Positions 13,042 to 20,495 of a stretch of DNA of 40,807 nucleotides are shown here, piece after piece. How positions within the stretch are numbered: position 1 is the stretch's first letter; each line of letters begins with the position of its first letter. The position numbers were made by a program, and so were the translations under genes. The notes beneath the pieces were generated by a model. That model ran no database searches and had not been told where the DNA came from. It saw nothing but the letters and a program-made list of their open reading frames with translations. Origin of the DNA: an uncultured Clostridia bacterium (lineage in GTDB: Bacteria; Bacillota; Clostridia; Oscillospirales; Feifaniaceae); assembly GCA_904420075.1 (NCBI GenBank), contig CAJFTX010000092.1, forward strand, positions 1-40,807, given 5' to 3'.

Positions 13042-15608
13042 GCTTTGCCTATCCGGAGGGGAAGCGCCCGACGCTTGATCGGATCGATCTTGTGATCCGG
13101 GAGGGGGAATTTCTCACTCTGTGCGGCCGCTCGGGCTGCGGCAAAACGACGCTGCTGCGCCAGCTGAAACCCGCCCTTGCGCCCCACGGCGAGCGGACGG
13201 GCGCCATCTATTTTGCAGGGGAGCGGCTCGATTTACTGCCGGAGCAGCGGCAGGCGTCCGAGATCGGCTTTGTGCTGCAATCGCCGGAAAACCAGATTGT
13301 GACCGACAAGGTGTGGCATGAGCTCGCCTTTGGACTCGAGAGCTTGGGGCTGCCGAATGATACCATTCGGCGGCGGGTTGCAGAAATGGCGAGTTTTTTT
13401 GGAATTTCCGACTGGTTCGACCGCAGAACCTGCGAGCTCTCGGGCGGACAGAAGCAGCTGTTGAGTCTCGCCTCAGTGATGGTGATGCAGCCCCGGATAC
13501 TCATTCTCGACGAGCCGACAAGCCAGCTCGACCCGATTGCGGCCTCCGACTTTCTGGAGACGGTGGCGCGGCTCAACCGGGAACTCGGAACCACCGTGGT
13601 GCTCACCGAGCACCGGCTGGAGGAGGCGCTGCCGCTCTCCGACCGGGTGGCGCTGCTTGACGAGGGCCGGCTCCTGACGGTGGGTTCGCCCGCTGAGGTG
13701 GGAGGCTATGTGAGCGAGCGAAGGCATCCGATGTTCCGCGCGATGCCGGCGCCGGTGCGGGTGTTTGCGGGCCTACGGGGGGAGGGACGCTGCCCGGTCA
13801 CCGTGCGGGAAGGGCGCGACTTTTTGAGCCGATATGCACAGGGGAGGCCCCCTCTGGCGCTTCCTCCTGAACGGCGGAGAGCGGAGACGCCGTCTGCGGT
13901 GGAGCTTACAGAGCTCTTCTTCCGTTATGAAAGGGAGCTGCCCGATGTGATCAAAGGACTGTCGCTCACCGTGCGGGAGGGAGAGCTCTTCGCGCTGGTC
14001 GGCGGAAACGGGACAGGAAAGAGCACCCTCCTCTCCCTGATTGCGGGACTTGGCCGCCCCCAGAGGGGAGCGGTCACCCTCTTCGGCGGGACACGGGCGA
14101 AAGTAGGCTATCTCCCGCAGGACCCGCGGGCGCTCTTTGTGAAAAAGACGGTAGAACTCGATCTTCTTGAGATGACCGGGAGCAGGAAAGAGTTGGAGCG
14201 GGTCGCGGAGCTCTGCGAGATCTCGCACCTGCTGCGGCTACATCCCTACGATCTCTCCGGCGGGGAACAGCAGCGGGCGGCGCTCGCGAAGGTGCTGCTC
14301 ACCCGTCCCAGACTGCTCCTGCTTGACGAACCGACCAAGGGGATGGATGCGGACTTCAAAGAGCGGCTTGCGGCCCTGTTGCGCAAGCTCCGGGAGGGCG
14401 GAACGACGATCCTGCTGGTGAGTCACGATGTGGAGTTCTGTGCGGAGGTGGCGGACCGGTGCGCGCTGCTCTTTGACGGGGCGGTTGCGGCCTGCGGCAC
14501 GCCGCGCAGTTTTTTCGCGGGGAACAATTTTTATACCACGGCGGCAAACCGGATGGCAAGGGAGTTATTGCCGGAGGCAGTGACCGTTCCGGAACTGATC
14601 TTGGCATTTGGCGGGAAGGAGCAGATCTGTTCCGCGCCGGAGCGGACCCCTCTGCCGGCTGCGGAGCAGGTGCAAGTCTCCCGTGTGCGCAGGTCCGCGG
14701 CGTGGATGCTGCTCGCGGCGGCGGTTTTACTCGCGCTGTGCCTGATGGGAGGAGGAGAGCGGCTGTTCGGCGGAGACCTCTTAAGCGGCGCGCTTCCGCT
14801 TTCTGGAAAGCTGCTCTATCTCGGCGCAGCTGTGTTGCTCTGTGCGGCCGTGGTCTGCGCGCTTTTTCTGCTGCGCGGGCCGCGGCGGGAGGAGCGGCAG
14901 ATGCGGCGGGAGCGACTGTCGAAGCGGACGGTAGCGGCCTCGGCCTTCTGCCTGCTGCTGGTGCCGTTCACCATCTATATTGGAATCCATTTTTTGGGAG
15001 ATCGAAAATACTACTTTATCTCTCTGCTGGTACTTCTTGAGACAATGGCCCCCTTCGCGCTCTGTTTTGAAGGACGGCGGCCAAAACCGCGGGAGCTGCT
15101 GGTGATCGCCGTACTCTGTGCGGTCGCGGTGGCGGGGCGGACGGCGTTTTTCTGGCTGCCGCAATTCAAGCCGGTGGCGGCTGTGGTGATCGTTGCAGGG
15201 ATGGCGTTCGGCGGAGAGGCGGGCTTCCTGGTGGGGGCGATGAGCGCCTTTGTATCAAACTTCTTCTTCGGACAGGGACCGTGGACGCCGTGGCAGATGT
15301 TCGCCTTTGGACTGATCGGTTTTTTGGCGGGAGTTCTCGCACGGCGGGGGCTGCTCCCGCGCCGGAGATGGCCGCTTGCGGTATTTGGTTTCTTGAGCAC
15401 AGTGGTGATCTACGGAGGGATATTAAATCCCGCGTCGGTACTCATTTTTCAGGGAAGTCCCACGCCGGAGATGATGGCTGCGTCCTATCTCACAGGTCTG
15501 CCGTTTGACCTGGTGCACGGTACGGCGACCTTTTTCTTCCTGATGGTGGGAGGACAGGCTCTTTTGGAGAAGCTGGACCGGGTTAAAATAAAGTACGGAC
15601 TCATCTGA
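13014..15608 (+). CDS. Fused ECF ATPase-ATPase-S component (EcfA-EcfA'-EcfS), cobalamin-type
   Basis: 864 residues. First ATPase: Walker A GRSGCGKTT (residues 38-46), Q-loop LQSPENQ, signature LSGGQKQ (about 142), Walker B ILILDEP (about 163). Second ATPase: Walker A GGNGTGKST (about 331), YLPQDP, LSGGEQQR (about 414), LLLLDEPTKGMD. From about residue 560 the chain is membranous: two linker helices, then a six-helix S component with FFFGQGPWTPWQMFAFGLIGF, a motif I associate with CbrT-type cobalamin S components. Translation probably starts at TTG 13014 after GGAGGGGAGGGAGG; ATG 13029 is the alternative. All energising ATPase and specificity functions are thus on one polypeptide. Last gene of the operon, followed by a strong terminator. 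Confidence 0.88.
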   Translation: MELYRMEKLSFAYPEGKRPTLDRIDLVIREGEFLTLCGRSGCGKTTLLRQLKPALAPHGERTGAIYFAGERLDLLPEQRQASEIGFVLQSPENQIVTDKVWHELAFGLESLGLPNDTIRRRVAEMASFFGISDWFDRRTCELSGGQKQLLSLASVMVMQPRILILDEPTSQLDPIAASDFLETVARLNRELGTTVVLTEHRLEEALPLSDRVALLDEGRLLTVGSPAEVGGYVSERRHPMFRAMPAPVRVFAGLRGEGRCPVTVREGRDFLSRYAQGRPPLALPPERRRAETPSAVELTELFFRYERELPDVIKGLSLTVREGELFALVGGNGTGKSTLLSLIAGLGRPQRGAVTLFGGTRAKVGYLPQDPRALFVKKTVELDLLEMTGSRKELERVAELCEISHLLRLHPYDLSGGEQQRAALAKVLLTRPRLLLLDEPTKGMDADFKERLAALLRKLREGGTTILLVSHDVEFCAEVADRCALLFDGAVAACGTPRSFFAGNNFYTTAANRMARELLPEAVTVPELILAFGGKEQICSAPERTPLPAAEQVQVSRVRRSAAWMLLAAAVLLALCLMGGGERLFGGDLLSGALPLSGKLLYLGAAVLLCAAVVCALFLLRGPRREERQMRRERLSKRTVAASAFCLLLVPFTIYIGIHFLGDRKYYFISLLVLLETMAPFALCFEGRRPKPRELLVIAVLCAVAVAGRTAFFWLPQFKPVAAVVIVAGMAFGGEAGFLVGAMSAFVSNFFFGQGPWTPWQMFAFGLIGFLAGVLARRGLLPRRRWPLAVFGFLSTVVIYGGILNPASVLIFQGSPTPEMMAASYLTGLPFDLVHGTATFFFLMVGGQALLEKLDRVKIKYGLI

Positions 15609-15617
15609 GCAAGTAAG

Positions 15618-15660
15618 CGTGCGATATGTGCCAAAACCGGCGGATTATCGCACGTTTTTT
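15618..15660 (+). terminator. Intrinsic terminator of the B12 operon
   Basis: CGTGCGATA (15618-15626) pairs perfectly with TATCGCACG (15646-15654), followed by six T. Confidence 0.85.
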
Positions 15661-15671
15661 GCGCAAAGCGG

Positions 15672-15700
15672 TTGCATTTCAGCTTTTACGGCACTATAAT
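15672..15700 (+). promoter_or_regulatory. Promoter of corA leader operon
   Basis: TTGCAT (15672-15677), 17-base spacer, perfect TATAAT (15695-15700). The transcript would begin near 15707, leaving ~115 bases of leader before corA, with a short ORF inside. Confidence 0.8.
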
Positions 15701-15731
15701 AGATTAGGATTAAAAAGAGAGGAGAGCGTTT

Positions 15732-15809
15732 ATGAGCCCGGACCCCGGACGATTGTGTAAAAAAAAGAACAGCCGGGCGCGCGCTCTGTGGATAGGCGCG
15801 GCCCGATAG
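15732..15809 (+). CDS. Putative MgtL-like leader peptide of corA
   Basis: A 25-codon ORF with its own AGAGAGGAGAG ribosome site. It begins MSPDPGRLCKKK, followed by a further basic stretch ending in GAAR. The start closely resembles the enterobacterial leader MgtL (MEPDPTPLPRRR...): an acidic/proline run at residues 3-5 followed by Leu and three basic residues. In MgtL such a run destabilises the ribosome at low Mg2+ and switches on the Mg2+ transporter. Here the stop codon (15807-15809) overlaps the corA Shine-Dalgarno AGGGAGG, and a GC-rich hairpin (15775-15804) lies in the second half of the ORF. Mg2+-dependent control of corA is inference; resemblance by chance is possible. Confidence 0.6.
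   Translation: MSPDPGRLCKKKNSRARALWIGAAR
15775..15804 (+). promoter_or_regulatory. GC-rich hairpin ending just before corA ribosome site
   Basis: GGGCGCGC (15775-15782) pairs with GCGC-G-GCCC (15796-15804, one bulged G), 13-base loop. It falls inside the leader ORF; ribosomes finishing the leader would melt it. The corA SD follows at 15808-15814. No U-tract, so it is not a simple terminator. Confidence 0.5.
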
Positions 15810-15823
15810 GGAGGATTGCGCCT

Positions 15824-16750
15824 ATGATCAACTACTATGCCACCATCGGTGGCGCAACGGTAAAGATTGACGAGTTTCAGAAAAACTGCTGGGTCTATGT
15901 GGTGGACCCCACCGAGGAGGAGATCCAGTATTTAAAAGAGGAGCGGGAAGTGGACGAGGGATTTATCCGCTCCTCGCTCGACGAGGAGGAGACCTCGCGT
16001 ATTGAGATGGAGGAGGAGCAGCGCCTGGTGATTATCGACGCGCCGGTAACCCAGCAGGAGGAGTCCGGCGGGCTGATCTACTCGACGATGCCGATCGGTA
16101 TTGTGCTGCATGAGGATGCGCTTTTTACCATCACGCTGAAGGAAAACTCGGTTCTCCGGGAATTTGCAGACGGTCAGGTGCGCGGACTTGATGTCGCGCT
16201 GAAAAACCGCTTTTTGCTCACGATTCTGCTGCGGGTGGCGAGCCGGTTTCACCAGTATCTCCGCCAGATCGATAAAATTACGAACTATGTGGAAAAGCAG
16301 CTGCACAAGTCGATGCGGAATAAGGAACTGATTCAGCTGTTAGATCTGCAGAAATCGCTGGTCTATTTTTCAACTTCACTCAAGGCGGATGAGCTGACGC
16401 TCGAGAAGATTCTCCGCGGCCGAATTATTAAGATGTATGATGAGGATGAGGATCTGCTCGAGGATGTGCTCATCGAGATCAAGCAGGCCATTGAGATGAG
16501 TAACATCTACTCCAACATTTTGACCGGTACGATGGACGCGTTCGCCTCGGTCATCAGCAACAACCTCAATATTGTGATGAAGGTGCTCGCATCGATCACA
16601 ATTTTGCTCGCGATTCCGAATATCATTACAAGCGCCTACGGGATGAATGTCTCGGGACTTCCCTTCCCCAACTTCTGGTTTGCGCTGCTGCTCATCGGAG
16701 TTGCCGTCGGAATTACAGCTTTTGTGCTCAAAAAGAACGATATGATGTGA
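15824..16750 (+). CDS. corA: CorA-family magnesium/divalent cation transporter
   Basis: 308 residues. A large cytosolic N-domain (alpha/beta then long helices, about residues 1-245) leads into two C-terminal transmembrane helices. The CorA signature YGMN is present (SAYGMNVSGLPFPN) between them and the last residues are basic (KKNDMM). CorA forms pentameric Mg2+ channels gated by intracellular Mg2+. ATG 15824 is chosen, 9 bases after AGGGAGG; a GTG at 15788 would run into the leader ORF. The gene follows the MgtL-like leader by 14 bases and is followed 8 bases later by a GNAT gene, sharing its terminator. Confidence 0.93.
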   Translation: MINYYATIGGATVKIDEFQKNCWVYVVDPTEEEIQYLKEEREVDEGFIRSSLDEEETSRIEMEEEQRLVIIDAPVTQQEESGGLIYSTMPIGIVLHEDALFTITLKENSVLREFADGQVRGLDVALKNRFLLTILLRVASRFHQYLRQIDKITNYVEKQLHKSMRNKELIQLLDLQKSLVYFSTSLKADELTLEKILRGRIIKMYDEDEDLLEDVLIEIKQAIEMSNIYSNILTGTMDAFASVISNNLNIVMKVLASITILLAIPNIITSAYGMNVSGLPFPNFWFALLLIGVAVGITAFVLKKNDMM

Positions 16751-16758
16751 GGTGCGGT

Positions 16759-17220
16759 ATGCAAGTTCGCAGGGCGGGGTTGAGCGATATCCCGGCGATC
16801 AAGGCGCTCTATCACCATCTGTTTGCCGCGATGGAGCGGCTGGAGCCGGAGATCATGCGCGATGTGGAGCAGGACGAGAGTTTCCTGCGTGAGACGATCG
16901 AGGGGGAGAAGGGAGACGTACTGCTCGCCGTTGAGGGGGAGCGCCCGCTTGGTTTCGCGCTGGTACGGCAGGAAAAAACGCCGCCCTACCTCTGTATGGT
17001 GCCGCATGAGTTCTGTTTTCTGCTCGATCTCTCGGTGGCACCGGAGGCCAGAAATCGAGGGGTCGGCACAGCGCTTTTGAAGGCGGTGAAGACTTGGGGA
17101 CGGGAACGCGGCCTTGACTATGTGGAACTCAATGTGTTTACAAAAAATGAGGGCGCAAAGCGCCTCTATTTAAGAGAAGGCTTTGAGAGCCGGACGGAGA
17201 CACTGCAATATTGGATTTAA
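16759..17220 (+). CDS. GNAT-family N-acetyltransferase
   Basis: 153 residues beginning MQVRRAGLSDIPAIKALY, the usual GNAT opening. The acetyl-CoA pyrophosphate-binding motif A is seen as LDLSVAPEARNRGVGTALLKAV (from about residue 87), with R-N-R-G-V-G as the Q/R-x-x-G-x-G/A motif. Near the C-terminus ELNVFTKNEGAKRLYLREGF matches motif B (N-x-x-A-x-x-x-Y-x-x-x-G-F). The acceptor substrate is unknown. ATG 16759 follows GAGGTG; a GTG at 16747 overlaps the corA end. It is co-transcribed with corA, though a functional link to Mg2+ is not evident. Confidence 0.92.
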   Translation: MQVRRAGLSDIPAIKALYHHLFAAMERLEPEIMRDVEQDESFLRETIEGEKGDVLLAVEGERPLGFALVRQEKTPPYLCMVPHEFCFLLDLSVAPEARNRGVGTALLKAVKTWGRERGLDYVELNVFTKNEGAKRLYLREGFESRTETLQYWI

Positions 17221-17221
17221 A

Positions 17222-17252
17222 AAGCTGTGCGGAATTTCCGCACAGCTTTTTT
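17222..17252 (+). terminator. Intrinsic terminator of the corA operon
   Basis: GCTGTGCGGAA pairs with TTCCGCACAGC, preceded by A's and followed by six T. Very stable and canonical. Confidence 0.9.
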
Positions 17253-17355
17253 ATAGCGCAGGCATACAGCCATATTGTGGCAACAGGACTATGTCAGCTC
17301 CCAGAGCCGGTTTTCTAAAATCGGGTATTTGATAGGCGCAGGTCTGTAGCCATAC
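17253..17355. repeat. Imperfect direct repeat in corA-MATE intergenic spacer
   Basis: TAGCGCAGGCATACAGCCATA (about 17253-17273) and TAGGCGCAGGTCTGTAGCCATA (about 17334-17355) are alike over some 20 bases, 80 bases apart. Between them lies a small hairpin CCGGTTTT/AAAATCGG. No ORF, promoter or RNA family is recognised here. It may be a degenerate dispersed element or chance. Confidence 0.3.
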
Positions 17356-17433
17356 GCTGAGACGCGACATGAGTGGAAACAGTGGACGGCGGAGAGAAGT
17401 TTGAAAACAGCTTTAAAATTGCGCAGCAGACTT

Positions 17434-18801
17434 TTACGCTTCCGAGATCGCGGAGAGGGACTTCTTAAACTGGAAGGTAAACAGAACCGCAGTGAAGGAA
17501 ACTGCGAGGAAATCGGCCACCGGCTCTGCGAGGTAGACCGCCATGGTCTGATTGGAGCGGAACACCAGCGGGAGCAGATAGATCAGGGGGATGAGCAGGA
17601 CGAATTTGCGCATCACAGCGACCAGGATCGAGGCTTTTGCATTGCCGAGCGAGGTGAAGGTCATCTGACAGGCCATCTGAATGCCGAAGAGCAGCATGCA
17701 GGCCATATAGATACGCAGCGCCGGACGGGTAAACGCGATCAGAGCTGCGTCTTCAGTGAAGAGCGCCGCGAATACCTGCGGGAAGAGCATCACGAGCAAC
17801 CAGAGCAGCACAGCGTAGCAGAGGCTCGATTTGAGGAGCAGCTTGAACGCCGCCTTTACCCGCCCGGGATTCTTTGCACCGTAGTTGTAGCTGATGATCG
17901 GCTGAGCACCCTGACCGAGCCCTTGGAGCGGGAGCATTGCGAACTGCATCACGCTTGTGAGGATGGTCATCGCCCCTACGGCGATGTCCCCGCCGTACCG
18001 CAGCAGCGAGGAGTTGAAACAGATGGAGATGACACTCTCACTGGCCTGCATGATAAAGACCGAGAGACCGAGCGCGAGACAGGGCAGCACGACTTTGGGA
18101 TGCAGCCGGAAGTAGTTCCGCTTCAGTTTGAGCGTCGTCTTTTTGCCGAAGAGGAAGAGGAGCACCCAGACGCAGGAGGCGGCTTGGGAGAGAATGGTCG
18201 CGAGCGCGGCGCCTTTTACGCCCATACCGAAACCGAAGATAAAGATCGGGTCGAGAATAATGTTGGCCACGGCGCCGATCAGGACGGAGAGCATACCGGT
18301 TTTTGCAAATCCCTGCGCCGTGATGAAAGCGTTCATGCCGAGCGTCAGCTGGACAAAGAGCGTCCCGAGCGCATAGATATTCATATAGTCGACACCGTAC
18401 TGAATGGTATTTTCACTTGCGCCGAAGGCGAGCAGAAAGTCTCGGTTCCAGAGCAGAAGCGCTCCGGTGAGCAAAACCGAGATCAGAATCTGTAGAAGAA
18501 AGCAATTTCCGAGCGTCTTTTCGGCGGAGTCATAGTCCCCGCGACCCATGAAAATGGAGGCCTTCGGCGCGCCGCCATATCCGGCGAAGGCGGCAAAGGC
18601 GGTGACGATCATGATAAGCGGCATACAGACGCCCACACCGGTTAGAGCCAGAGCGCCCACGTCGGGGATATGACCGATATAAATACGGTCAACGATGTTG
18701 TAGAGCATGTTGATCAGCTGAGCGGTAACGGTAGGGAGCGCCAGCTTAAGCAACAATTTTCCCACAGGTTCCGTCCCTAAGAAATCTTTTTGATTGTTCA
18801 T
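17434..18801 (-). CDS. MATE-family multidrug/sodium efflux transporter
   Basis: 455-residue integral membrane protein with about 12 hydrophobic segments in two related halves. The N-terminus (KLLLKLALPTVTAQLINMLYNIVDRIYIG) is the classic MATE opening helix, and the second half has QGLGQGAQPIISYNYGA, also typical of NorM/DinF-like clostridial MATEs. It exports cationic drugs or metabolites in exchange for Na+ or H+; the substrate is unknown. The ATG overlaps the end of the MarR gene by four bases (ATGA), so they form one transcript under the MarR operator at 19280-19295. Length is typical. No terminator with a T-run is obvious within the first 50 bases after the stop. Confidence 0.95.
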   Translation of the reverse strand: MNNQKDFLGTEPVGKLLLKLALPTVTAQLINMLYNIVDRIYIGHIPDVGALALTGVGVCMPLIMIVTAFAAFAGYGGAPKASIFMGRGDYDSAEKTLGNCFLLQILISVLLTGALLLWNRDFLLAFGASENTIQYGVDYMNIYALGTLFVQLTLGMNAFITAQGFAKTGMLSVLIGAVANIILDPIFIFGFGMGVKGAALATILSQAASCVWVLLFLFGKKTTLKLKRNYFRLHPKVVLPCLALGLSVFIMQASESVISICFNSSLLRYGGDIAVGAMTILTSVMQFAMLPLQGLGQGAQPIISYNYGAKNPGRVKAAFKLLLKSSLCYAVLLWLLVMLFPQVFAALFTEDAALIAFTRPALRIYMACMLLFGIQMACQMTFTSLGNAKASILVAVMRKFVLLIPLIYLLPLVFRSNQTMAVYLAEPVADFLAVSFTAVLFTFQFKKSLSAISEA

Positions 18802-19247
18802 TCTGCACCCTTCTTTCCAGTTGCGTTTTGGGCATTTTCCAGCATCCGCCGGTTGAGTGAGAGGAAGATCATACGCTCCTGCTCTGAGAACCCGGAAAAG
18901 AGCTCTCGCTGAAATTCCTCGCCCACTGCTTCCACTGCCGAGGTGATCGGCGCGGCCTTCGGGAGCAGCGTGAGATGGATCTTTCGCCGGTCGTATTTGT
19001 CCTGACTGCGCCGGAGCAGGGATTTTTGAATGAGCGATTCCACCGCCTGAGAGACGTTTCCCTTGGAGAGCATGCGCAGTTCAACGATGTCGCCCGCGGT
19101 ATCTCTGCCCGGGTTGTTGTAGAGAAAACTGATGATTGTCCCTTCTGTCAGAGTGAGCTGATGTTGTTCGCACACCTTTTTAAGCAGATTCTCATGCAAT
19201 TTAAAGATCTGCCGGATACCGACAAGAAAGCTGGTGGGCTGTGTCAC
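18798..19247 (-). CDS. MarR-family transcriptional regulator of the MATE operon
   Basis: 149 residues from a GTG start that follows AGGAGG; a reading from ATG 19289 would extend into the operator and has no ribosome site. The winged-helix core is clear: LTEGTIISFLYNNPG, a recognition-helix region MLSKGNVSQAVESLIQK, and wing D-K-Y-D-R-R-K-I-H-L-T-L, the D-x-R-basic wing signature of MarR. C-terminal helices form the dimer interface. Because it overlaps the MATE gene and a palindrome adjoins its own promoter, it most likely represses both and is released by an effector molecule, as in many MarR-efflux pairs. The effector is unknown. Confidence 0.93.
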   Translation of the reverse strand: MTQPTSFLVGIRQIFKLHENLLKKVCEQHQLTLTEGTIISFLYNNPGRDTAGDIVELRMLSKGNVSQAVESLIQKSLLRRSQDKYDRRKIHLTLLPKAAPITSAVEAVGEEFQRELFSGFSEQERMIFLSLNRRMLENAQNATGKKGAE

Positions 19248-19279
19248 GGAGCCGCCTCCTAGAAAGTTATAAATAAAAC

Positions 19280-19295
19280 TGTTTTGCAAAAAACA
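19280..19295. promoter_or_regulatory. Candidate MarR operator
   Basis: TGTTTT-GCAA-AAAACA, a perfect 6-4-6 inverted repeat, directly adjoining the -10 hexamer of the marR promoter and covering the predicted transcription start. Position and shape are those of an autoregulatory MarR site. Confidence 0.6.
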
Positions 19296-19323
19296 ATTAT
19301 AGCAGGTTGAAACGGTTTGTCAA
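19296..19323 (-). promoter_or_regulatory. Promoter of the marR-MATE operon (consensus)
   Basis: On the minus strand TTGACA, 16-base spacer, TATAAT. Both hexamers are perfect consensus, implying strong transcription when the repressor is off. Confidence 0.85.
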
Positions 19324-19327
19324 GAGA

Positions 19328-19353
19328 AAGCGCCGCCCTCTGGGGCGGCGCTT
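19328..19353 (-). terminator. Terminator of the tmcAL-permease operon
   Basis: GC-rich hairpin built on AAGCGCCGCCC/GGGGCGGCGCTT at the permease stop, followed on the minus strand by TTTCTCTT. It insulates the downstream marR promoter. Confidence 0.65.
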
Positions 19354-20483
19354 CAGAGAAGTGCGGAGAGCAGGACCAGCAAGAACAGTCCCAGAAGATT
19401 GATCGCAGTGAAAAAAAGCAGGTATCGTCCGAGCCCGCGGGGTTCCTCTCGGAGATAAAATTTGAGCGAGATCAGACTTGCGAGAGAGGCGATCGGCGTG
19501 CCGAGCCCTCCGATATTGACGCCGAGCAGCAGACCGTGCCAGTCGGAGGTGAAGTTGGAGAGCAGCACTGCTGCGGGTACGTTGCTGATCACCTGACTAC
19601 AGAGGACGGAGACAGACAGGCTGCTTTGCTCCATTGCGGCGGCGAGGGCTGCGCGGACAGCGGGGAGCCCGCCGATATTTCCGGAGAAGAGAAAAAAACA
19701 GACAAAGGTGAGAAGCAGACCGTAATCCACACGGCGCAGCAGCGGCCGGTTAAAAAGAGCGGCATAGAGAAAAATAACGGCAAGGGGCACCGGATATGGC
19801 AGTACCCGAAATACTGAGAGCAGCGAGAGCGCGAAGAGCGCGGAGAAGAGGAGGCATTGCCGCGGAGAGAAGTGCTCCTGCTCCGAAAAGGAAACCTGGA
19901 CGGATTCGCCGCCGGTGCAGAGTGAAGCGGCGGAGAGAGCGAAAAAGCTGAGCAGCACAAAGGGGAGTACCGCCCGGAAAAAGGGGAGAGGCGTGAGCTC
20001 AAACCGTCCGTATAGAAAGAGATTCTGCGGATTTCCGACCGGGGTGAGCATACTGCCGAGATTAGCGGCCACCGTTTGCAGCACAGTGACAAAAACGAGC
20101 AGCCGCTTTTTCTCAATTGTGTGTAAAATGAGAATGCCAAAGGGGACGAAGGTGAGCAGTGCCACATCGTTTGTGACCAGCATCGAGGAGAAAAAGGGCA
20201 GCATGACGAGAATCCAGATGAGCAGGCGCAGCGTTTTCTGTCCACTGAGCAGCCGCCTTGCGAGTGCTGCGAAGAGACCGGACTGCTGGAATCCTGCAAT
20301 GACTGCCATCAGACAGAAAAGGAGTGCGAGCACCCGAAAATCGATTGCCGCCAGATAGGCGGGCGACGGCGGGACAAAAAATGCGGAAATAATTGCAGCG
20401 CCGGCTGCGACGAGAAGGACCGGGTCCTTTTTCAGAAAAGAAAAAATTGACCGGAGGAACCGGTATTTCCTGTGAATCTGCAA
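19353..20483 (-). CDS. SLC13/citrate-transporter-like (ArsB/NhaD superfamily) permease
   Basis: 376-residue membrane protein with some 9-10 hydrophobic stretches. Two similar half-motifs are visible: MLVTNDVALLTFVPFG with ANLGSMLTPVGNPQN, and VISNVPAAVLLSNFT with GVNIGGLGTPIASLASL. The N-P-Q-N and S-N-V-P elements match the ion-transporter superfamily (SLC13, ArsB, NhaD). Family members carry dicarboxylates, arsenite or Na+; the substrate cannot be told. It is shorter than typical SLC13 proteins (~450) but both repeats are present. Start is TTG 20483, 8 bases after AAGGAG, which itself overlaps the tmcAL stop codon. The link to tmcAL is probably only operonic. Confidence 0.85.
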   Translation of the reverse strand: MQIHRKYRFLRSIFSFLKKDPVLLVAAGAAIISAFFVPPSPAYLAAIDFRVLALLFCLMAVIAGFQQSGLFAALARRLLSGQKTLRLLIWILVMLPFFSSMLVTNDVALLTFVPFGILILHTIEKKRLLVFVTVLQTVAANLGSMLTPVGNPQNLFLYGRFELTPLPFFRAVLPFVLLSFFALSAASLCTGGESVQVSFSEQEHFSPRQCLLFSALFALSLLSVFRVLPYPVPLAVIFLYAALFNRPLLRRVDYGLLLTFVCFFLFSGNIGGLPAVRAALAAAMEQSSLSVSVLCSQVISNVPAAVLLSNFTSDWHGLLLGVNIGGLGTPIASLASLISLKFYLREEPRGLGRYLLFFTAINLLGLFLLVLLSALL

Positions 20484-20495
20484 GGGAACAGCTCC

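Noticed and set aside
17401-18495. 364-codon plus-strand open frame across the MATE gene
   Set aside because: Glu/Arg/His-rich reverse reading of a membrane protein gene; the minus-strand MATE match is unmistakable.
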